Assembly (NCBI GenBank): GCA_963681505.1
Contig: OY811971.1
Coordinates: forward strand, 19,044,369-19,108,368
Length of the DNA stretch: 64,000 bases
Source of the DNA: Eunapius fragilis
Taxonomy: Eukaryota; Porifera; Demospongiae; Spongillida; Spongillidae
Direction: 5' to 3'
Both the position numbers and the translations under genes were made by a program. Shown here piece by piece: positions 57,605 to 64,000 of this stretch; the first letter of the stretch is position 1; each line of letters starts with the position of its first letter. The notes beneath the pieces were generated by a model. That model was not told where the DNA came from, made no database searches, and saw only the letters and a list, made by a program, of their open reading frames with translations.

Positions 57605-59660
57605 GACGGACCATATGGTAATATCCAAGTGGAGGGTTCTCCCTAGCTCATAAGTTATTTCATTTTTATGCTAGGATGCTGCAAATGGCGGTCCCAGAGG
57701 CCTGCAGGTGTTGGTAGTTATCAGCGGACATGCTGACGTCCGACATGAAGCTGCAGCTGAAGGTGAGTGTTCTCCCTAGCTCATGTAGACTACACCCCTG
57801 GCCCCATGTGGGGTTACCTCCTTCAGCCCGCAGAAGGCAGTCATCTCGTTCACACCTGAGGAGGTATTTGTGTAAAGGAGGGAGGAGATCCACGTGTCTA
57901 AATGTCCACCCCTGCACGTGAGGAGGTTTTGGGTACACCCTCTCCTCCTCCCTCTCACCGTCCCTTCCCTCTCCTCCTACCCAAGGTGATAAATACACAT
58001 GATAGCGGCTAATTAACGCGTACTGAATCCAGCACATCTGTTTCTAGCCTAAGCGTTTGTGCACGCAACTTCTTAGACACCAACATTATTTTCCCAATGC
58101 ATGCTTATGGGAGGCTTTGGGGGCATCCTCTCTTCCCTCCCTCCCTCCACCAGCTCAGACCCAATACCTTGGTGGCCTGGTCTAGTGTGCTACATGTAAG
58201 CCTTCACCCCTAGTTCCTTCTTCCGTCTTTCCTTCACAATGGTTGCCATGTCACTGTTTTTGATAACCATGACCTATATTTGTCAATCCACAGCAAACAC
58301 ACATCTTTGCACACCATGTCCAAAGGATTAGTATTTTACCAGAGGGGCAGTAAGTTTGCAAATCTAAATAAAGCACATCTTTGTACTCATGTGTTTGTTG
58401 TTTCAGATGTACATGTATTGTTGTCATGACAACAAGCAGAGCGTCCAGGAGAAAGGATAATACCACACAAGTGGAGAATGATAGTGTACAGCCAGGACAC
58501 TCCCACATTGACGAGTCCCCATGCCATAAAGGTAGCAAGCGGCTGCAACATGTTAATGCAGTACCCTCAAAAGGTTAGCATGTGGCTTGAGGCATTTGGT
58601 GGTATGAGGTAGACCTGTTCCATTATGAGGTGTTGGTGCAGGGGAGGGAGGAGATCCACATGTTGGTGAGCAGTCTACATACCCACCCCTGTATGTTGGA
58701 AGGTTTTGGGCACACCCTCTCCTCCTCCCTCTTCCCTCCTCCCCCCTCCTCCCTCCTCCTCCTTCTCCTCCTCCCACCTCTCTCTCTCCTGTCACACCAC
58801 CTCAGTCCCAAGATGATAATATTCATGTAAGTGGGAACAGCACACTCATGTCAACTGTAATAAACGCTGGCCAGGGGGCAGGCCTATGGTAGTACCTAAT
58901 GATCAACAAACATGAATATCCATGAAAGGAACAGTCATCTGCTGTGGGCACTAGTCAGTTCATTTCCCATCCCTTCTAACAAATGCATGCTGTCAACTCA
59001 ACGTGTGGTGCACATCACTATACAAGGAATGAGCTACAAGCCAGTATAGGTTTATGGTACTAGCCTGCACAGCAATACAAGATTTGCGTACTCATTATGG
59101 TATAAGGAGATGTACATGAGGAGGAGGGGGAGGGGGAGGGGGAGGGGGAGTGGTTTGGCTGGTGGGTGTGATGTCTCACCTCCAGTTGTGAACACTTATA
59201 ATTCAGTTATTCCTTGTGTTGTTATTTATCAATGGTTTCTTTATTGCTCACACACCACACACACATACAGTACACAGTTGTCATCATGTCACCTCAGCAT
59301 GTCCAGACCTCTGCCCTGCAGTAGGTGTGGACACCCAGGATGAGCAGGAGGCTGTAATGGTTGCCATGTCATTGGTTTAGCATTTGGTATTGGCTTGTGG
59401 TAGTCTTTGGGCACACCCACTCCACATTACCCCTCAAAAGGTTAGCATGTGGCTTGGGGCATTTGGTGGGATGAGGTAGACCTGTTCCATTATGTCTTCA
59501 CATCCCCTCTCTTTTCATTTCCAACAAACATATGGTGCTGTACATGTATGTGATGGCAGTGTGTTGGGTCATCTTGTGTGTGTCTTATTTCCTTACCTCC
59601 TCTCCATCCCATCTCCCCTCCTCCCCCCTCCTTCCCTCCTCTCACATGTAGGCAGGTCCC
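57605..59660. other. Block-B duplicated sequence, no supported gene
   Basis: 57,605-57,830 matches 41,890-42,110 and 58,150-59,650 matches 43,220-44,800 at high identity, with small indels. Repeated short readings such as CPDLCPAVGVDTQDEQEA are seen only in the A copies (44,415 on); the B copy has CPAVG changed. I see no intact exon chain. Confidence 0.6.
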
Positions 59661-59689
59661 AAATGGTACAGCACCAGTCACACCCCTCC

Positions 59690-60165
59690 CTCCCCTCCCT
59701 ACTCTTGTCCCTTTCCCTCCTCTTTGCTCTCCCTGTCCCTCCGTCCTCTGTCCCTCCCCTCCTTCCCCTTTGTCCCTCCTTTCCCTCCCCTTTGTCCCTC
59801 CCCTTGGTCCCTCCCATCCTTCCCCTTTGTCCCTTCCCTAGACCCTCCCCTCTGTCCCGCCTCTCCTTCCCCTCTGTCCCCTCCCCTTGGTCCCTTCCCT
59901 CCTCTGGTCCCCTATGCCCCTCCCCCTCTTCTCCTTTTACCCTCCTCACTGCCCCCTTCTTCCCCTATGGCCCTCCTCTCAGCTCCCCCTCTTCCCCTTC
60001 CCTCCCTCTTCCTACTCCCCTCTTCCCCTCCCCTCTTCCCCCTCCCCTCCCTCTTCCCCTCCCCTCTTCCCCCTCCCCTCCCCTCTTCCTCTCCCCTCTT
60101 CCCCCTCCCCTCCCCTCTTCCCCTCCCCTCCCCTCCCCTCTTCCCCTCCCTCTCTTTCCCTGCAC
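59690..60165. repeat. Polypyrimidine block, ~475 bp
   Basis: The longest C/T-only block in the window, rich in CCCCTCCC and CTTCCC units. Partner of 48,355-48,745 but about 85 bases longer. Confidence 0.93.
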
Positions 60166-60295
60166 ATTTAATTAATATAAAATGGTACCTACCTTAGATC
60201 CTTATTTCTTTATTTCTTCCCCCTCCCCATCACAGGACAGTAGCCATCAATATGGACACATCACTCCTCACCAGTGTGCCCACCATGTATGTAGT

Positions 60296-60448
60296 ATGGT
60301 CCCCAGGCCTATTATGGTCCCCAGGCCTATTATGGTCCCCAGGCCTATTATGGTCCCCAGGCCTAGTATGGTCCCCTGGCCTAGTATGGTCCCCAGGCCT
60401 AGTATGGTCCCCAGGCCTAGTATGGTCCCCAGGCCTAGTATGGTCCCC
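60296..60448. repeat. 18-bp tandem repeat, expanded block-B copy
   Basis: About nine units of GGTCCCCAGGCCTAGTAT, with the first four reading TATTAT. Compare four units in block A at 48,868-48,936. Confidence 0.92.
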
Positions 60449-60909
60449 AGCCTTTGTATGATGTACTGTAGCTGATGGTTTACTACATGTATGTGTATGT
60501 GTTGTGTGTACATTAGCTGTATGGGGGTGGTGTATACAGAGTGGAGGAGGGTGGGGGTAGGAGGTGTGGTTTGGCTGGTGGTCTTACCTCCAGCTGTGCA
60601 CACTACATCCTGTTTTTAAAATGGTTTTAGTACCTCTACATGTACCTTGAATATTAGGCATAACGTCCCTCCTCTGGAATGGGAGGGGGTACGTGGTGAG
60701 GCCACACCCACCCCGTATTGTAAGTGGCAACACCCTGTATAGCTGTATGGGGATGGTGTATATTAGGAGTTGTATTGGGAGGAGGGTGGGGGTAGGTGAT
60801 GTGGTTTGGCTGGTGGTGTGATGTCTCAGCACACTAATAATTCAGTAAATCTAGTATCTGTACATGTACATGTACCTTGAAATATTAGGCATAACGTACC
60901 CCCTAATCT

Positions 60910-61315
60910 CTGCTGTCCCCCTCCCCTACCCTCTCTACATCTTCCCCTCCCTCCCCTCTGCCCCCTTCCATCCCCTCCCCTCTGTCCCTCCCCTCCCCTC
61001 TCTCCTTTCCCTCCGGTCCCCACCTATGCTCCCTCCCCCTCTTCTTCCTCTACCCTCCTCTCTGCTCCCCCTCCTGTCCCTTCTTCCCTCTCTCTCTCCC
61101 CTCCCCTCTTACCCTTCCCCTCCTACCCCTCTCCTCCCCTCTTTCCCTCTTTCTCTGCACATTTGTTATAACTCACATGTTTGATTAATATAGAATGCTG
61201 GTTCCCTATACCCCTCCCCTCTTCCCCCTCCCTTTCCCTTCCCTCTTCCCCCCTCTCCTCTCCCCTCCTCTCTTCCCCCTCCCCTCACTCTTCCTCCTCC
61301 CTACTTCTTCCCTCA
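60910..61315. repeat. Two further polypyrimidine blocks
   Basis: 60,910-61,155 and 61,200-61,315, C/T-only on the plus strand, separated by a short unique spacer. Partner of 49,170-49,425. Confidence 0.9.
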
Positions 61316-61319
61316 GCGG

Positions 61320-63350
61320 TGAGGTGTTTGTGTAAAGGAGGGAGGAGATCCACGTGTCTACATGTCCACCCCTGCACGTTTGGAGGTTTTGGGTACACCC
61401 CCCCCTCCTCCCTCTCACATCCCTTCCCTCTCTCCCTCCTCGCCGCCCAGACCCAATACACATGATAGCGGCTAATTAACGAGTACTGAATCCAGCACAT
61501 CTCTTTCTAGCCTAAGCGTTTGTGCACGCAACGTCTTAGACACCAACATTTATGAATTTTTCCAATCATGAGTCGTGATGAAGTGTGAGCTGAAGGCCGT
61601 GACGTACTGGAGTCCTCCTCTTTCCTCCTGCTTCTCTCCTTTCCTTCTCTCCGTAGTGAGTTCCTTACCTGTTTTTCCTTACATGTTTTATTTTGTGTGA
61701 GTGATGTTTTGTGGGATCACAGCCTCATGTTCATACAGGTACTATGCACTATGCTACATGTACATGTGTAAGCCTCTCTCCCCCAATCCTTCATATATCA
61801 CACTAGTAGGCTAAAATCATTACCACACACATGTAGCAAGCTGTCCCTCTAACCAGCCATCTTCCAAATAACAGTGTGCACAGACTCCTCCCTCCCCCCC
61901 ACTCCCCTCCTACCTTCTCCCCTTACCACATTGCTATTTTTAGGTAGCTGGTTGGTGGGGGATCTGTTCTTCTATTGTACCCTTTTCTTTTCATATCCAA
62001 CAAACACATGGGGCTGTACATGTATGTGATGGCAGTGTGTTGTGTGTCTTATTTCCTTACCTCCTAGCTCACCATCCCATCTCCCCTCCTTCCCTCCTTC
62101 CCTCCCTCCTTCCCTCCTCTCACATGTAGGCAGGTCCCAAATGGTACATCACCAGTCACACCTCTCACCAGCAGTGTGTCCTATTGTGACGGTGAACAGA
62201 TGAGTGAGGTAATGGTCCAATGGATAAGGTGAGGAGTAGGGAGGTGGGCATTATATGGAACCAAACCTACAGAACTCATACACACGTAGTCATCAGTTTT
62301 CTTTCAAGTTACATTGGCCCTGCAGATACATGTATTAAGTACAGCACCATAATACAATGGCAGTCCAAAGGGGATGATTATACTGGCTGGGGGCACAGGT
62401 AACACTGCACACATGCATGTTTTCAAGAGTAGGGCACTGGGATGGGGAGGAGTTGTAGTAAATAAGAGGAATGGTTGTGATTTGTGTATTTGTTTCAGTG
62501 TACATATCCATTCCTGCAGCCCATTTCAAAAAGGGTTGACATTGTTCCAGGTCACCAAACACTGGCTAGTTGGAAGATAGCTTATTGGAATGAGGGAGCT
62601 ATTCCCTCTGCTCCTATGGTAAAATGGTCAGTGAACGGAGAATGTTGTTATGGTAACATACTGTATATGACTGTGTATTCTTGTAGGTGTACAAGAATGG
62701 ACATTGGAAATAAAGGGAAGCTTTGGGTGGTACATATACATGACTGCTTGCCCCTTGTAACCATGGAGACCTTCAATGTCTCCTAACCACCTGCCATGGA
62801 CTTTGGTTTGGTACGTACATGTGCATGTGTACTTTGTGGATGTGTGTGCATGTGTGTGTACACATGTAACAGGTATACCATACTGCCAAGATGTATTGGT
62901 GATAACCAAGTTGGCGGAAAATGTGTGTATGTGTGCATGTGTGTAGGTGCATGTGTGTATTTATCAGTATATATATATATATATATGTGTATGTGAGCTT
63001 GCGTCTGTGCATGTTTGGTACCTGATAACGTCAGGCACATATGCAAAGGGGAGGTGGTTAGTAACCATGGAAACCTGTAAAATAGCTAATACACTATTTT
63101 AGAGTCTACTGTATGTCCATGTAGGGATGGACGCTAAGTGTTGTGCAGGGGTACTTTATGGGTGTGGCAGGTGACATATACCCCCAGGCTTAGTCTGGTC
63201 CCCAGGCCTTGTACTGTAGCTTGTGACCTCATTCATAATAAACTAGGTTTAGAGTTGTAAAGAATTATTGTGTGCTCATGTGACCTTGATGAGGTCATAC
63301 CTTTTCATGACCTCTGACGGCCTCTGTAGGGAGTCTTTAACGTACCCATC
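61320..63350. other. Block-B sequence, no supported gene
   Basis: 61,950-62,800 matches 45,660-46,250, which breaks strict colinearity. A (TA)n tract is at 62,970-62,985. 63,045-63,090 is a single arm of the GTAACC..GGAAACCTG hairpin family. Short readings exist but no exon chain. Confidence 0.55.
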
Positions 63351-63359
63351 TTTAACCGA

Positions 63360-63560
63360 TTAAGATTTCCTGTGACCATGTCTCTTAAGTAATCTATCCT
63401 GCACACCACCATTGGCTGCTGCAGTGGTACCACCAGCATGAAGGCTGTGCATGCCAAACATGGCTGGGTCAAAACCAAGCTTTGCTATTTTATCCAACAG
63501 TAACTCCCTTAGTCTAGAGTAACTGAGGCCACCTGTCTTACACAAGCCTTTATATTTCAT
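63360..63560 (-). pseudogene. Tyrosine recombinase fragment, copy 2
   Basis: Minus-strand KTGGLSYSRLRELLLDKIAK, FGMHSLHAGGTTAAANGGV and QDRLLKRHGHRKS. It extends the catalytic region further than copy 1 (DRLLKRHG is typical) and shares the Arg-to-His change in HSLHAGG. It is therefore a duplicate of an already mutated copy. Truncated on both sides. Confidence 0.75.
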
Positions 63561-64000
63561 ATGGTCTACTCCAGTTATTCTTCATCCTACTACCCCATCC
63601 CCCTTCCCCCCTCCACCCCTAGATGGCCAGCAAGCACTCATGTAAGGTCACCACACATTGCTGAACCATTGTGCTGGTCACTGACCAATGGGTAACCATC
63701 AACAGCTCCTGAGTACATGTAAGCCTTGGTTGGAGGAATGTAGCTGAGTGGAAGGAACCATACAATGTATGTAACGTTATCACTGAATCCATCAAGGTCA
63801 CATCCCCCCACCCTTGAAGATGTACTTGGAGTGACCATGTGGTGTCACCAAACACTTCATCATATGGTGATCCCAATTTCTATCGGACCGCCATAGTGTA
63901 GCACTTCTGCTGAAGGTGAGTATTTTTATATGGTGGTTTACTATTTGTATGTGTTGTGTGTACTATGGGGATGGTGTATAAGGAGATGTACATGGGGAGG

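Noticed and set aside
60296..60475. MVPRPS-type repeat protein
   Set aside because: An 18-bp minisatellite keeps one frame open; copy number varies between duplication blocks and no start or splice context supports it.
46249..61184. Pro/Ser/Leu-rich open frames of 80-230 codons
   Set aside because: They lie in C/T-only blocks in which most forward-frame stops cannot occur; not evidence of coding.

Overview
The window is eukaryotic and looks like a repeat-rich, non-bilaterian animal genome, most likely a demosponge. This is inferred from compact multi-exon animal genes with GT-AG introns, a Src-type tyrosine kinase, sponge-like transposon proteins, and very frequent TACATGTA-type palindromes. 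No sequence search was possible, so the taxonomy is provisional. A 200-bp N gap lies at 26,121-26,320.

Three host genes are well supported. (1) A FAM50/XAP5 homologue is on the minus strand, start at 11,041. Eleven coding exons are visible with matching splice phases, and the last exon lies off the left edge. Its 8-kb intron (1,808-9,815) holds two long inverted-repeat transposons. (2) A 228-codon, apparently single-exon pyridoxamine-5'-phosphate-oxidase-like protein is at 12,955-13,641 on the plus strand. It starts directly after a foldback element, and several substrate-site residues are replaced. (3) A five-exon Src-family kinase is at 27,869-34,767 on the plus strand. It has an MGC N-terminus, SH3, SH2 and kinase domains, but HRS instead of HRD in the catalytic loop and no C-terminal regulatory tail. 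Its 5-kb first intron holds hAT and Ty3/Gypsy remains, both antisense to the gene.

From about 35.8 kb to the right edge the window is a broadly colinear, degraded segmental duplication. Block A is roughly 36-52 kb and block B roughly 52.5-64 kb. Repeated landmarks are NLR-type leucine-rich-repeat exons, histone H2B pseudogenes, a tyrosine-recombinase fragment, C/T-only tracts of several hundred bases, and 18-bp tandem repeats. Block B alone carries an uncharacterised minus-strand gene with four clean phase-0 exons (55,119-56,392), bounded by the points where the two blocks stop matching.

The rest (about 13.7-27.8 kb and many intergenic stretches) is mostly foldback MITEs, a TIR element with a PHD-finger coding remnant, microsatellites, long G/C homopolymers and a few isolated candidate exons. 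One of these has a C-x2-C...HPxxFCxxC pattern like the RAG1 N-terminal region, and another resembles a partial death domain. The strongest signals for follow-up are the predicted pseudokinase, the PNPO-like protein with an altered active site, the block-B-specific gene, and the palindromic element families.
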